A stretch of 64,000 nucleotides of DNA, taken from positions 6,631,624 to 6,695,623 of the forward strand of contig JAYGXS010000008.1 of NCBI GenBank assembly GCA_036362985.1. Direction: 5' to 3'. Positions 32,408-42,392 of this stretch are shown one piece after another. Each line of letters starts with the position of its first letter. Position 1 is the stretch's first letter. A model generated the notes under the pieces. The model worked only from the letters and a program-made list of their open reading frames with translations, was not told the origin of the DNA and ran no database searches. Both the position numbers and the translations under genes were made by a program. The DNA comes from Ligula intestinalis (lineage: Eukaryota; Platyhelminthes; Cestoda; Diphyllobothriidea; Diphyllobothriidae).

Positions 32408-32566
32408 CTCAAATTTATTTAAAAAGTCCGTTGTATTACATGCATTGCCTGCCTTCATTTCCTGCCTCAGAGATTCCATATGAGCAAGTTCTACCGAAAT
32501 TGCGTAACGCGGTTTGCAGGATTGCAAGTTAATAGTCCCGTTTAGCAGATAGTCAGGCAAGCACAG
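32408..32566 (-). CDS. Candidate exon, possibly middle of the endostatin domain
   Basis: It ends in a consensus donor GAG|GTAAGT (32402-32407) and can start in phase 0 after GTCAG at 32566, matching the phase at the end of the 33055-33252 exon. A stronger acceptor (ACCATCTACAG) lies eight bases upstream but gives the wrong phase. The 53 codons read LCLPDYLLNGTINLQSCKPR, then YAISVELAHMESLRQEMK and AGNACNTTDFLNKFE. The LxLPDYLLNG start loosely resembles the LFxxWxxLFxG block of endostatin; the rest does not clearly match. Its phase-0 end does not join directly to the terminal exon, so another exon would be needed. Confidence 0.35.
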
Positions 32567-32584
32567 CTGACTAACTGTAGATGG

Positions 32585-33010
32585 TTTAAACAAAGATAGC
32601 GCACTAGCAAGGGAATAGTTCAGTTGAACTAACTATGAAAGATTCGTGGTCTCGGTGGGATTCGAATCCACACAGCAGGTAAGACTTTAGTAGAGCCAAA
32701 TTTCTACCATTTCGTTACAAAGAAAAGCCAAAATCCTGCCTGGGCAGTCGGTATACTGCATCCGCAATGGTGAATTCCCTACGTGCAGTAGCCTCGGCGG
32801 ATAAATCAGTGGAAGTGTGGTAAAATTCAAAGCTTCGGCGTGTCTTCGTAGCTCAATGGTAGAGTGTTTGCTGTGTGGGTTCATAGCCCCCGGGGCCGCG
32901 CATTTTTCACAATTGGGTCAAATGAAGCATTCAAATCTGCTGACTCCTCCTAATAATCAAGTGCATAATTTAGTGTGAGAGATGGTTTTAGTCGAAGACA
33001 GCGCACTATC
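32585..33010. repeat. Inverted pair of tRNA-derived SINEs between direct repeats
   Basis: The SINE head lies on the minus strand at 32644-32730 (B box GGATTCGAATCC, then CCACCGAGACCACGAA) and on the plus strand at 32841-32965 (GTAGCTCAATGGTAGAGTG, GTGTGGGTTCATAGC, tail TTTTTCACAATTGGGTCA). Flanking 32585-32615 and 32978-33008 share AGATGGTTT(T)A...AGA(T/C)AGCGCACTA(G/T)C, an imperfect direct repeat of about 30 bases. Confidence 0.65.
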
Positions 33011-33054
33011 CAGTTAATAATTTAGTGGACATTGTGTTTGCGAAGGTTACTTAC

Positions 33055-33252
33055 CGCCAAGTTGACAACCGGCAGCTGGCGCATGTGTGCTGGTAGTATT
33101 TTTGAGATAGGTCGATTGGTTGTGGTTAGCAGGGCCTTGAATCCGCCGTCTCCGAACAGTTCCCAGCCAATATCACGACAGGCTTTCTCCGCCTGCGCCC
33201 AGCCACGAAACTCTCCGGCTTGAATTTTGCGCGGGTATGGGGCGAGGAAAAT
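33055..33252 (-). CDS. Multiplexin (collagen XV/XVIII-type), first endostatin exon
   Basis: Acceptor CTTCTTTCTGTCC...GCCAG precedes 33252; donor GCG|GTAAGT follows 33055. The 66 codons are in phase 0 at both ends. The text reads IFLAPYPRKIQAGEFRGWAQ, AEKACRDIGWELFGDGGFKA, LLTTTNRPISKILPAHMRQ and LPVVNLA. It aligns with the start of endostatin: LHLVALN...GDMR, the Cys of FxCFQQAR (here AQAEKAC), YRAFLSSxLxxLxxVV (FKALLTTTNRPISKIL) and LPIVNL. The match over 60 residues with conserved spacing makes this the firmest host exon. Endostatin caps the extracellular matrix collagen and is released by proteolysis in animals. Confidence 0.8.
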
Positions 33253-33981
33253 CTGGCATATTCAGGACAGAAAGAAGTTAGAAACTCGCCATACTTGCTG
33301 TTGGTGGGGGTAAAGCAAAATGTGCCGTATTTGTAAGACAAAGTACGCCTACTGTAATGAAGTAAGTAGACAATATTGTTAAAAAATAAGCTGTTAGGGG
33401 AGGTAAATCTGGCATATTTATGGCAAAAAGAAGTAGGAAACTAACAAATAGGAGACGTCATATTTACTGAAACCACGAAGTCATCAATAGTTAGTGCTGA
33501 CACCAAAGGCGTTTTTGTTGCCAAAAGCCAATATGTTGCCGTCTCAGACACTGTATTTCAATCCCCCAAGGAGAACAAAGAGACGGGAGCGCAAAAAAGG
33601 GGAGTCTTTGTTGCGTACCTAGTACAGGATATTTAAGCAAGCAAGCGTTACATGACCGGACAAATAAGATTATGTCCTCGAGCGAGTAGCGACTGAATTG
33701 GCTTTTTGATTCATCCGGGTGGCATGATAGAACCCTAAGCCTAGCCGCAGCTGTACGTATCAAGGCCCCCAACCGGCACTTCATTTATTTCAAGAAAGCC
33801 AATTGGGCAGCGTTCACGAGCGAATGCGAAGCCGAGATCGATGGCCTACCGCCTCCCACCTGTGTCGACACGACGGAGCAAGCCCTTCGTCGACTACTCC
33901 TGGCAGCAACAAGTCACCACATCCCTAACGGCCGCATTCCCTTTCTCCGTCCTAACTATCCGCCCGAAGCCTCCCGCCTAG

Positions 33982-34938
33982 AACGAGAGAGACGAAATAC
34001 GAGCGCGTGATGCCAGTGACCCGCGCGTTGGCAAACTGAACGGCTTAATCACTAAGACTATCAACGATGGCAAACGCCAACGCTGGCATGAACTAGTTTC
34101 AGATTGTGATTTCAGCGGCAACTCAGCTACCATTTGGAACCTTTTACGCAACCTGACCAAATTCCGGGCTGATACATCTAACCAGTCTATTAGCTTCGGG
34201 GACGGCAAGTTCATTTCCAACAACGGTAAGATCGCCGCGAAGATGAACACGCTGTTATCACCCCGCTCGACGCCCAGTCCCAAAAGCCAGCGCTCCCTTC
34301 TTCGTCTCCTCCATAAAGCCCTGCCCCCAGACATTTCCTTTTCGGCTGATGTCATCCTCACCGCCGTCAAGAAAATAAGAGCTTCAATAGCCTTAGAACC
34401 AGATGGTCTGGCGCCTATCCATGTGCGCCACATCGGCCCGAAGGTGGCTGCCTACCTTGCCGCCCTCTTCAACCTTTCACTGGGAACTTCAATCATCCCC
34501 GATTGCTGGCGCCAGTCGATCATTATCCCCCTGGTCAAAGCGGGTAAGGACCCCTGCCTAGCGACCTCTTATCGTCCAATTGCCCTCCTCAGTCCATTGG
34601 CAAAGATCCTGGAACGGCTCGTCCACCCAATTCTGACGTCTGTGGCGGAACTATCTTGCCTACAACATGGTTTCCGATCGGGTCGTGGGACTACAACGGC
34701 GCTTTTCGAGCTCAGCGATGCTATCCTCGAGAGCTTCAATCAACAGAAGCCCGCTTCGCGGACCGTGGCAGTCTCAATTGACCTGTCACGAGCCTTTGAC
34801 TGCGTCCGCCACGATCAGCTTTTGCAGGACATGGTCTCGCTGAACGTCCCGACTGGCCTGGTCCGATGGTTGGCGGCTTACATCCGTGGCCGTCACGATC
34901 GTGTCCTTTTCCGGGGCGCTCTCTCTAAGCCCCGTTAG
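33982..34938 (+). CDS. Jockey-like reverse transcriptase, N-terminal segment
   Basis: The frame is open from 33982 (upstream sequence shifts frame near 33990). It reads RDASDPRVGKLNGLITKTI, TIWNLLRNLTKF, then the fingers SFSADVILTAVKKIRASIA, DGLAPIHVRHIGPKVAAYLA, IIPLVKAGKDPCLATSYRPI, ALLSPLA and QHGFRSGRGTTTAL. The palm begins SIDLSRAFDCVRHDQLL with the first catalytic Asp. The TAG at 34936-34938 replaces what is probably CAG (Gln): the text continues QACSVPQGSVLSPTLFN in the same frame. This enzyme class copies LINE RNA at a nicked target. Confidence 0.8.
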   Translation, partial: NERDEIRARDASDPRVGKLNGLITKTINDGKRQRWHELVSDCDFSGNSATIWNLLRNLTKFRADTSNQSISFGDGKFISNNGKIAAKMNTLLSPRSTPSPKSQRSLLRLLHKALPPDISFSADVILTAVKKIRASIALEPDGLAPIHVRHIGPKVAAYLAALFNLSLGTSIIPDCWRQSIIIPLVKAGKDPCLATSYRPIALLSPLAKILERLVHPILTSVAELSCLQHGFRSGRGTTTALFELSDAILESFNQQKPASRTVAVSIDLSRAFDCVRHDQLLQDMVSLNVPTGLVRWLAAYIRGRHDRVLFRGALSKPR

Positions 34939-35922
34939 CAGGCCTGTAGCGTCCCTCAAGGCTCTGTGCTCAGCCCGACGCTCTTTAACATCTACATGCG
35001 AGAGCTTTCACTCCCCCGGGCACCTGTGCAAGTGGTATCCTACGCGGACGATGTTACGTTCTTTTGTCGGCACCATGACATCGATCAGGCTGCACAGCTC
35101 CTCATGGAGTTAATGCCTGTTGTCGAAAACTTCCTCACCCAGCGCGGAATGATGATCTCGACAGCCAAGTCGTCCGTAACTGTTTTTACGTTTGATCCGA
35201 AGGAGTTTAATCGTCACCCAGTCATCACCGCCAATGGGGTGTCCTTACCGCTCGTCCGCAAGCCCAAACTCCTTGGCGTGCGTTTTGATCCGCTTTTCAC
35301 ATTCGCAGACCATGCCAGGAAGACCGCAAGCAAAGTAAACCGCTGCACCAAGGTCCTCAAGGCTCTAGCAGGCACATCCTGGGGCTGCGCGAAAGAGACC
35401 TTGTCGACTGCTTTCAAGGCGCTGGCCAAGCCACACCTCACTTATGCGGCATCAATCTGGTCTCCTACGATGAGCTCTTCCAGCCTCCGCTGCCTCCAGT
35501 CAGCCCAGAACGCTGCCCTCCGCACGATCACGGGTTGCTATAGAATGTCGTCTATAGATCATCTTCATGCGGAGGCTTCTGTTCTTCCGGTCGCCCATCA
35601 CAACACTCTCTTTAGCCAGCAGTTCTGGTGGAGTTGTTCGCAACCCAGCCATCCCAATCATCACCGTTGCACCGCTCCCGAGCCCTGCCGCAAGGTCCGG
35701 CCGTCTATTCGAGCACTCCACAAGGAAGCGGTCGCCTCGTCTCTTTCGGATCTACCTGTTGATAGCTCTGCCACCAAGAAAGGCTTCCAGCGTCTTCACC
35801 AGTGCAGTTCTCGGCCAGGCACCCACCTCACTCCCACGGACCTGTGGCTCAAGCCGGTCGAGGTCGCGGCTTTTCTCCGTCTCCCAACTACTCCCAGTTT
35901 GGATTCCGGCGGGGATTCCTGA
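34939..35922 (+). CDS. Jockey-like reverse transcriptase, C-terminal segment
   Basis: Same frame as the upstream segment, after the TAG. It reads QACSVPQGSVLSPTLFNIYM, VVSYADDVTFFCRHHDI (YADD at 35039-35050), KSSVTVFTFDPKEF, PKLLGVRFDPLFTF and HARKTASKVNRCTKVLKAL. The thumb and connection follow (HLTYAASIWSPTMSSSSLRC, LQSAQNAALRTITGCYRM). The tail ends LTPTDLWLKPVEVAAFLRLP and stops at 35922. The Cys-rich CPDCG...CxHLF motif seen in the 14.6-kb copy is missing here, replaced by RLHQCSSRPG, a small internal deletion. Confidence 0.85.
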   Translation, partial: QACSVPQGSVLSPTLFNIYMRELSLPRAPVQVVSYADDVTFFCRHHDIDQAAQLLMELMPVVENFLTQRGMMISTAKSSVTVFTFDPKEFNRHPVITANGVSLPLVRKPKLLGVRFDPLFTFADHARKTASKVNRCTKVLKALAGTSWGCAKETLSTAFKALAKPHLTYAASIWSPTMSSSSLRCLQSAQNAALRTITGCYRMSSIDHLHAEASVLPVAHHNTLFSQQFWWSCSQPSHPNHHRCTAPEPCRKVRPSIRALHKEAVASSLSDLPVDSSATKKGFQRLHQCSSRPGTHLTPTDLWLKPVEVAAFLRLPTTPSLDSGGDS

Positions 35923-36047
35923 TCCTACTATGGGCTACGACACACACACACAAGGGGAACCAAACGCCTACTTGTGGCTTTTTAATGTCGTTAGCCAGTC
36001 TTTTGCCTCGCAAGATATCAGTGAAAAGTGGACCTTTCTGTTAGGAG

Positions 36048-36545
36048 TGTAGCCTGGCCAAGGGCTAGCAACCTTGCAGGTTCTCCCTAGGCGTCGTGTC
36101 CGCCGCCGACTGCAACAATGATTCGTTTGTCAACATGAAGTTCATATGCCTTTACGGTGGTTGTGCCCACGCGATGACTGTCCACACGCGATGACCTAAA
36201 CCTCCGGAGGGGACACAAACGCCCGCAAGCCTAAGCGTGTGCCAACTGGTCGGGTGACCTTATCGCCAGAACCTAATGATGCCACAAGCGAGCGCGCATG
36301 GCAATCCCTTATAAGCCACTGTCACCTCTCAGACAGTGAGTTACACACACGGACTGCAAGCACACCGCAAGTCCGCTCCCCGGCTGCCGGGCTAACCCCG
36401 ACACGGGACAATAGCGCGCTGGACATCAAAAACCAGCGGTAACAGCCACCCGAGAAAGCAACTCCGGGTTTTGTACACAATAAACCTTCTGGGTGGATTC
36501 CACAGTTACGTCCTTCTTATTGTGTTGTTTCTTGGGGATTCAACA
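36048..36545 (+). repeat. Solo LTR, copy 2
   Basis: A 498-bp unit starting TGTAGCCTGG and ending GATTCAACA. It has TTATAAGCC near 36310 (TATA-like) and ACACAATAAACC near 36475 (polyadenylation-like). It matches 25684-26132 in order and at both ends, and GGGCGTAATTAGA follows. No coding region follows, so it is a solo LTR or a truncated 5' end. Confidence 0.55.
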
Positions 36546-36673
36546 GGGCGTAATTAGATGGTGAGAAACGTCAGATGTTACCGTTCCAACACGTATAGCC
36601 ACGCCTGACTACGAAAATAATAAACAAACAAAGTTATGCAGCCATAGTTAGATGGCAGATCTTATGAGATTAC

Positions 36674-36712
36674 CTTTTTACTCCTCGGAATCGATGGTGG
36701 CTCCCTGTGCTC
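36674..36712 (-). CDS. Multiplexin, 13-codon linker exon
   Basis: The acceptor TATTTTTTCCAACTTGCAG is strong, and the donor is AAG|GTAATC. The exon is phase 0 at both ends and encodes EHREPPSIPRSKK. Between the trimerization domain and endostatin, vertebrate homologues have a Pro-rich linker; position, phase and composition all agree. A microexon is easy to miss, so transcript evidence would be the test. Confidence 0.6.
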
Positions 36713-36904
36713 CTGCAAGTTGGAAAAAATAGAAATGTGTTTGAAATCACAAACAAAGGAAGGCAGAACATGGCCTTAAAGGCCCTATGGTTCAATGTCA
36801 GATGTCTGTCTGTGCGTGAACTCACCCGCGGAACCGGAAATTGAACCACTCGACTTGAGGCCTTGAAGGGAGGACTTGTTAGTGCCAAAGAAAAATGGAC
36901 CTAC

Positions 36905-37084
36905 CAGTGGCAGACGCAGCCATAGTTTGTCACTATTTCCCAGTCTGATGAAAACACTCTCATCTATAGCTTCCGGTCTGTGCGAACCCGTCTTCAATTC
37001 AATGCCTCCGTTGTGATAAATGGCTTTTTGGGGCTTGTAGGAACTCCGAGTGGATCTCACGTGGGGCTCTTGCAAATTAAGAAC
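36905..37084 (-). CDS. Multiplexin (collagen XV/XVIII-type), trimerization-domain exon
   Basis: Acceptor GCTATTCAG precedes 37084; donor CTG|GTAGGT follows 36905; phase 0 at both ends, 60 codons. The text reads VLNLQEPHVRSTRSSYKPQK, AIYHNGGIELKTGSHRPEAI and DESVFIRLGNSDKLWLRLPL. It aligns with the collagen XV/XVIII NC1 trimerization domain: TYxxxEEML...PEGTLIYxxDExELFIRVxxGWxKLQL. The DESxFIRL and KLWLRLPL ends are the clearest matches. This domain drives trimer formation and sits between the last collagenous segment and endostatin. Confidence 0.75.
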
Positions 37085-37543
37085 CTGAATAGCATTAGGC
37101 CAGGAGTGCCATTAAGATGCGATTATTATAATGGGACCTGCGACATCAGCAGATGAGTAACAGGTTGAAACTAGAAAACGACTTTTAATCAATGTAAAGG
37201 CAAGCACTGATGTGATTTCACGCTAAAACAAGTCAAGATAAGCCGAATCCAAACCCCCTGAATATGACAAAATCGACTACGTAATCCGGCTTTTGAAGAA
37301 CAATAACAATTTAGCAAGACGTTCGCCAGTGAGAATCGTAATTTAAACCACGTGAAAGGTAGCGGATAACATTTGCACGCCAAATTAAACAAAAGGAGAA
37401 CAATTTAAGTTACAGAAATACGCAACGAAATGAATTGGTCTGGAAACTTGCATGCAAATGAACGTACGACAAAGTTGAGTAGATTTAATCCTGGGAAAGC
37501 CTCTTAATTAGGAAAATTGCCATTTCAGTTTGGTTTATAAGGA

Positions 37544-37850
37544 GAAATGATACACGACAATGCCCCTGTTCGCCGATCAAAGGAGTAATGATTATAAGTA
37601 ACCTTACGAATATAAACTATTTTATGAAGAATACAGCCACCCTTTCCGCCTGCGGCCTGAAAACTATTTTTTCTTCCTCCTAACAGTCCGGATCTCAATT
37701 CCATTGAAAATCTCTTTGCCTTAATCAAGAGGAACTAGGGCAAGCCACTGAAACGTCTGTCAATGGAACCGAACTTGGAATTCGTTCTTGACGATTGTAT
37801 AGACCAAACCACTGTTATTATAAATCATACAAACCTACCTCCAGGTTAGT
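37544..37850 (+). pseudogene. Tc1-like DDE transposase fragment
   Basis: The text MIHDNAPVRRSKE is the second-Asp motif of Tc1 transposases (xxQDNAPxHxS). NSPDLNSIENLFALIKRN is the third-motif block (YSPDLNPIENLWxxLK). Stops and a short deletion lie between them, and a TAG follows KRN. The N-terminal DNA-binding part and the first catalytic Asp are not seen. No flanking inverted repeats were found. Confidence 0.75.
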
Positions 37851-38099
37851 CAGTGGCAACATTGCACATAGGCCGTGTTTAAAGAAATTTCACAAATTGA
37901 AGGTTTATCCAGAACAGCCGAGTCGTTTGATGCCGCAGATCTGATGTACGAGATGGTTAATTGCCTAAAGATCTTAAAATTAGAGTTCAGATCGCTGTAA
38001 TTTCAGCCCGCTCCGCAAATCTCTAACTCTTACTCTCTTTGGTGACTGCACGCGGACCGATCGGTTACTAAATTTGCTCGTCTTGTTCAGTCTTTAGGG

Positions 38100-38300
38100 G
38101 ATCACTCTCGAGCCTCCCTCACTAGCAGCCGGAGAGCGGCATTGCCGACAAGGACATTGAAGAAAAAATGGCCATTTTGGCCTTCATCAGCCAGTCGTAG
38201 ACAACCCCTGGGGGGTGCATCACACAAGGCTCAAACTCGCGACCTGTTGATTAGCATTCTAACACTCTAAGCCTTGGACTACGGGCTCGTTGTATTATTG
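38100..38300 (-). repeat. tRNA-like SINE copy
   Basis: The minus strand has ACGAGCCCGTAGTCCAAGG (decayed A box), AGAGTGTTAGAATGCT, GGTCGCGAGTTTGAGCC (B box), CACCCCCCAGGGG, CTGGCTGATGAAGGC and ATGGCCATTTT, the order seen in the 60-63 kb copies. Confidence 0.6.
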
Positions 38301-38561
38301 ACTTAGATAGGGAATTTTGACCTTGGCAGAGGCACACTCACCGATCTATTAAGAAAGGCACTCGGTCTGTTCTGCGTTCGGCCTTCCCCACAGCGGCTAG
38401 TAGACATTATCGAGAAACATATGAACAGTCTTTCATTGGAAGAGGTTTCCTTTAGCTGCCATTAAGTTGCAACATAAAGTCATGCCAATAAAAATGAACA
38501 CCTGAGTCCCAGGAAGTAACTGAGACGAAGAAGAGGCCATCGCTGAAACAATACTTTTTTA

Positions 38562-38605
38562 CGCCTGACGTTTCGACAACCACCGCGGATGCTTCGCCAG
38601 AGACA
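38562..38605 (-). ncRNA. Hammerhead-like motif, GUC triplet
   Basis: The minus strand has helix I TGTCT with AGGCG (five pairs, two G-U), core CTGGCGA (A6 changed to G), a long helix II with one mismatch, then GAAAC and GTC. Helix III reads ACGU. The single core change probably lowers or abolishes activity. Confidence 0.5.
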
Positions 38606-38639
38606 TTAGCAGAAAAAAAGGTAGCAGAAACGGGAAATA

Positions 38640-39060
38640 GTGCACAGGAATTTGCTGTATTTATAGGATGCAGTCATTACTACACACACTTGTGATAACG
38701 AAAATTAACGATAATTGCCCTCGTATGTGCTGATTGCTTTGTTACCGGTATGCGGACCCGACTTTCTGAACTTTAATCGCGGGCGATGGAATCGGACCTG
38801 ATCATTGCTCAGCCATCTTCTTCTCCAGTGTTGGCGTAAGACAACGCTGTTGCCTGTGCGTTCCCCGAGCGGTGACTTGCTTCGACCAAATTGAGCCTCA
38901 GCACCGAATATAGATTGCGTAGGTCATTGCACTTGTGTATGGACTGGGGACCTCGAATAATGGCTCAAACAATTCTCGACTCGGACGATTGTCACTTCTT
39001 GCGAGAATTTCGGCCTCATCACGGGCCGCATGCCGGTCATCAAGCAATTAACGCACAAGA
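38640..39060 (-). pseudogene. Penelope-like endonuclease C-terminal fragment
   Basis: The minus strand reads DEAEILARSDNRPSRELFE, then a PYTSAMTYAIYIRC stretch, the same family as 190-400. The PLE tail runs on toward the minus-strand hammerhead at 38605. A plus-strand hammerhead lies on the other side at 39176. Stops are frequent. Confidence 0.65.
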
Positions 39061-39175
39061 GAGCAATGATCGTTACTTTCCGTTTATTGTCATAAGAATG
39101 CAGTAGTGACTGTATCTTACAGTTCGTGGAACTTTCTCTGCATGCATTACCCGTTTTTGCGACTGTTTTCTGTTG

Positions 39176-39220
39176 ATGTTCCTGATGAAGAATCAGCGAT
39201 GGATGTCGAAACGTCAGACG
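39176..39220 (+). ncRNA. Hammerhead-like motif, GUC triplet, intact core
   Basis: CTGATGA 39182-39188, GAAA 39208-39211, then CGTC with cleavage after 39215. Helix III is the palindrome ACGT (39211-39214). Helix I pairs weakly (TGTTC with AGACG). Helix II is partly decayed (ATC with GAT plus flanking wobble pairs). All core bases are present. Confidence 0.55.
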
Positions 39221-39289
39221 GATCAACATCCTGTCCCAAGGTTCACATCTTCTTCTTCATTTTCTCAAGAGAAGTCATTATTAAGTAGG

Positions 39290-41900
39290 TATAAAGAGCG
39301 GTTACTATGAAGACTGTTCAAAGCACTATTTCATAAAACGGCAGTGGTGAGGTCGCTGGCATTTTGCTACAAAAAATCCTCTCACAAGAAGTTCTGGGCG
39401 TAGTAAGACTATGAAAAATGGAGTGGCAAACAATAATCGTTGCCGAAATGTTGACTGAAAATTGGCAACTGCAAAACGCCTTGCATGAAAAGATGGATCA
39501 AAGAAAACCACGAAACAATGTGCGCTGGTGGGCTTTAGAAGTACAACGCAGACTGAACTGAATAGAATCAACGGCAAAACTGGCTCGTAGTGCCTCTTAA
39601 ATATCTAATCTTCCCGCTTAACTGTCTAACATATTTAAGGGTCAACCATTTAATTCTTGGTGAGTGTAAATAAATATTTAATTGTGGTGGAAGTGATCAA
39701 TTAAATGGTAATTTAAAGAAACGTGTATTTGTTTCAATGTACTAAATAGAATAAAATCCATCAACATAAACTCCTGCTGCTCAGGATACTGATGCCTATT
39801 GAGAGAATTTCAACCTTTTATTGGCGGGATTTAACAAAAACTAGAAATTCGGCCTTATATTGTGAAATTTAACGAAAAAAGGGAAAGTCGGATTACTGAA
39901 AATGTAAGAGTAGGTTACTGTTTTAAGTCAAAAGCAAAAAGGGCCTCTAAGGACAGTCCTGCCGAATCAACGAAATAAACACCAATCAAAGTGCAATACC
40001 CTTTCCTTTTTTAACAGCATTTTGATCGTGTGATCGTTGCAGCACGTTTATATGATCGGGTAGACCACCCCCCGGCTTCATACAGTGGGCCAGATTGATT
40101 AAACACCTATTTACCCGAACCAGACCCCGCAAGGGAGAGCTTTATACAGACTTTCAGTGATCTGTTTAAGATCAGCTCGGATTACCTGGATACCAGGCAT
40201 AGGAGAAAAATTTAGTGAAAACAGAATGCAAAATGAATTAAGAAGTTTAACTGTGTATTTCTTGCAAATAAGTAATTAGCAGATTAGCTTCGGGGTGTTA
40301 TAAAGCTAGGAAAAAATGCAACTGGTCTGTGCTGCTCTTAAACTTTTAAGTTCATCAATCTTTATGATGTAAACGTTCGAAAATTATTCTGTGCACAACG
40401 AATCATATTCTATTTATCAGTATAACCGAATCAACACAGTTCGTAGTAGGGTAGGCAAGCTGTGAAAAACCCGGCTACTGTCCACCGATTACTATCTTTT
40501 TTCGTGCTATAAAAAGGAATTTCAAAAAAAATCTATATTTCCACACCAATAGCAATTACCGAAAAATCTTTTGTCGACACAAATCGCTTGGCAGGGAAAA
40601 GCATGATTCCCCTAGATGGACAGTCAATTATAAAGGTGCCCATGCACCTTAGATAACCATAGTCCCAGGATTCTGTCTTGCGGGATTGGTAATAATAGGA
40701 GTTCTTGGTTGGGTCATATCACAGGAAAGAAAAAATTATAAAAAATGCCTATCAAAGCAGAGCCTATGAAAACAGAAAATAATAAATCTCATTATTATAA
40801 CGTACTGTTTGGTGTGCGATAACTAAAATGACGAATGCGATCAATAGGAAACAAGAACTGGGCAAAAATACCAGCAAACGGGTTACACACCCATATTGAC
40901 TTTATATCGAAAGTTATAGTTTAAAAAAAGCAGGAAATGTAGGCTTTTCCCCATTTTTTCACAAAACTCACAATAGTTTCCACTGCATTTGGACAGATAT
41001 CACAGTACGATATGCCGAAAAGCAACCACATGTGGCGTAAAAAATTAAAATGAATTAAAAATTAAGCTAACTGAAACCATAGATAACATTAAACTAGATT
41101 AAATAAAAAACGATAAATGAATAAAAACTAATGAAACCTGATGAAGTCGCAAAAAGTTCGGAGTTTCTCTGTTGCGCTATGCAGTAGTAAGCAAAACTAC
41201 GCTTACTAAAATACGCATAGTAGTTATTTAAGTATGGCTGTCTAACGCCCCGAAAAACTTTGTAATTACCGATGGACATAACTTAACTGAACAAAAAACT
41301 TCTCGTGTACGGAGGGATAGATAGAATATTTAAAAAAATCAGTTTACGCTACCGTTGTGTCTAGCCTTTGAAAATGGAAGGCGTTAGACAAACATACTTA
41401 AATAACTACTGTATGCATTTTAGTAGGTGTAGTTGAAATAACTACTGTATCGCGTAACTGGGAGACATTTAGTATCTTGCGGTTACTGAAGCTTTATTAA
41501 TTTAATTAAGTTTAATCTTAGTTATAGTTTTACTTAATTTAATTTTCTAAGTCACATGCGGTTGCTTTTCGGCTCATCTTAATACAATTTCCATTCAAAT
41601 GCATTAGAAGCTATCATGAGTCGATATTGTTGTATAGCCTAGTTGCAGGTACATTTGCGTGGTTCTTGTTTCCTATTGGTCATATTTGTGATTTAAATTG
41701 TTGCGTACCAAACATTATATTATTTGAATAATTATTTCTATTTTTTTTTCTGTTTTTTTAATTTAATGTTTTTACTTTTCTGCGGTGTGACCAATAATCG
41801 ATTTATCGATCTGGCACCGGCATATATCGTCCTGTGCAGGCATCTCCAGACTGACTTCAGTGGTGATTAAGTGGCCCCTAACCTCTTTACCTGTTGTTTG
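39290..41900. other. AT-rich intronic sequence, no gene recognised
   Basis: It lies inside the inferred intron between the multiplexin exons at 42223 and 37084. No frame exceeds 85 codons and no domain was seen. Local inverted similarity between about 41100-41280 and 41340-41560 (for example GTATG...AAATAACTACT) suggests an old fold-back. Confidence 0.4.
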
Positions 41901-41921
41901 TTTTTTTCCGTTGACGCATTA

Positions 41922-41964
41922 ACCTCTGATTATGGATTCCAGTAAGGGTTCGAGAGCTCAGACG
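41922..41964 (+). ncRNA. Hammerhead-like relic
   Basis: CTGATTA (G8 changed to U), helix II GGATTC/GGGTTC (still fully pairable with G-U pairs), GAGA in place of GAAA, and GCTC. Related to the copies at 4041 and 8200. Confidence 0.4.
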
Positions 41965-42222
41965 CATAAAGCTATGATTCCAGTGATCGACGTGCCTTCT
42001 TGTTTACCTAAACACAGAGACCGAGAATGCGAACATTCGCTTCCAATCAAAGGTATCCTTTAATCTAACTCCTATAGTTGTATGGTTTTTTGCGTCGTTA
42101 CAAGATTCGATCTGATGCCATTTTCGTTTCGGTCGATGTTCCATTCGCAACTGGGAAGATGCGATCACGGTATGTCGAAAAATTAATAATTTAGTAAAAT
42201 ACTTAAAAACAATTGTACTTAC

Positions 42223-42309
42223 ATGAGTATGAATCAGAGGCATTGATACGTCGGGAGGCATGTTAGGCTCCTCTTCATCGTCAATACTTGCGTAGATTTC
42301 ACGCGGGTC
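42223..42309 (-). CDS. Multiplexin, acidic linker exon
   Basis: Acceptor CACGCTAACAG precedes 42309; donor CAT|GTAAGT follows 42223. The 29 codons read DPREIYASIDDEEEPNMPPD then VSMPLIHTH, phase 0 at both ends. It joins in frame to the trimerization exon 5.1 kb downstream. It would lie between the last collagenous repeat and the trimerization domain. No family motif is present, so the call rests on splice signals, phase and position. Confidence 0.6.
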
Positions 42310-42392
42310 CTGTTAGCGTGGGCGGATAAGAACTGGGTTAAAAACAGCACAGGGTTGGCGAGGGGAGAAAGCGCATTTGTTGGAAAACTGAC

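Larger units (their letters stand above)
33700..35965 (+). mobile_element. Jockey-like non-LTR retrotransposon, 5'-truncated
   Basis: The element has a reverse transcriptase with nearly all motifs intact, a C-terminal tail and a CA-repeat end (GGGCTACGACACACACACAC, 35932-35951). The 5' end lies near 33700 inside ORF2 sequence (AAAVRIKAPNRHFIYFKKAN), so the endonuclease and ORF1 are missing. Defects are one frameshift near 33990 and one in-frame TAG at 34936. It sits in an intron of the multiplexin gene, antisense to it. Its 3' end matches copies at 14815 and 59755. Confidence 0.85.

Noticed and set aside
37544..37850. Full Tc1 element
   Set aside because: Only the second and third catalytic blocks are present, with stops between, and no terminal inverted repeats were found.
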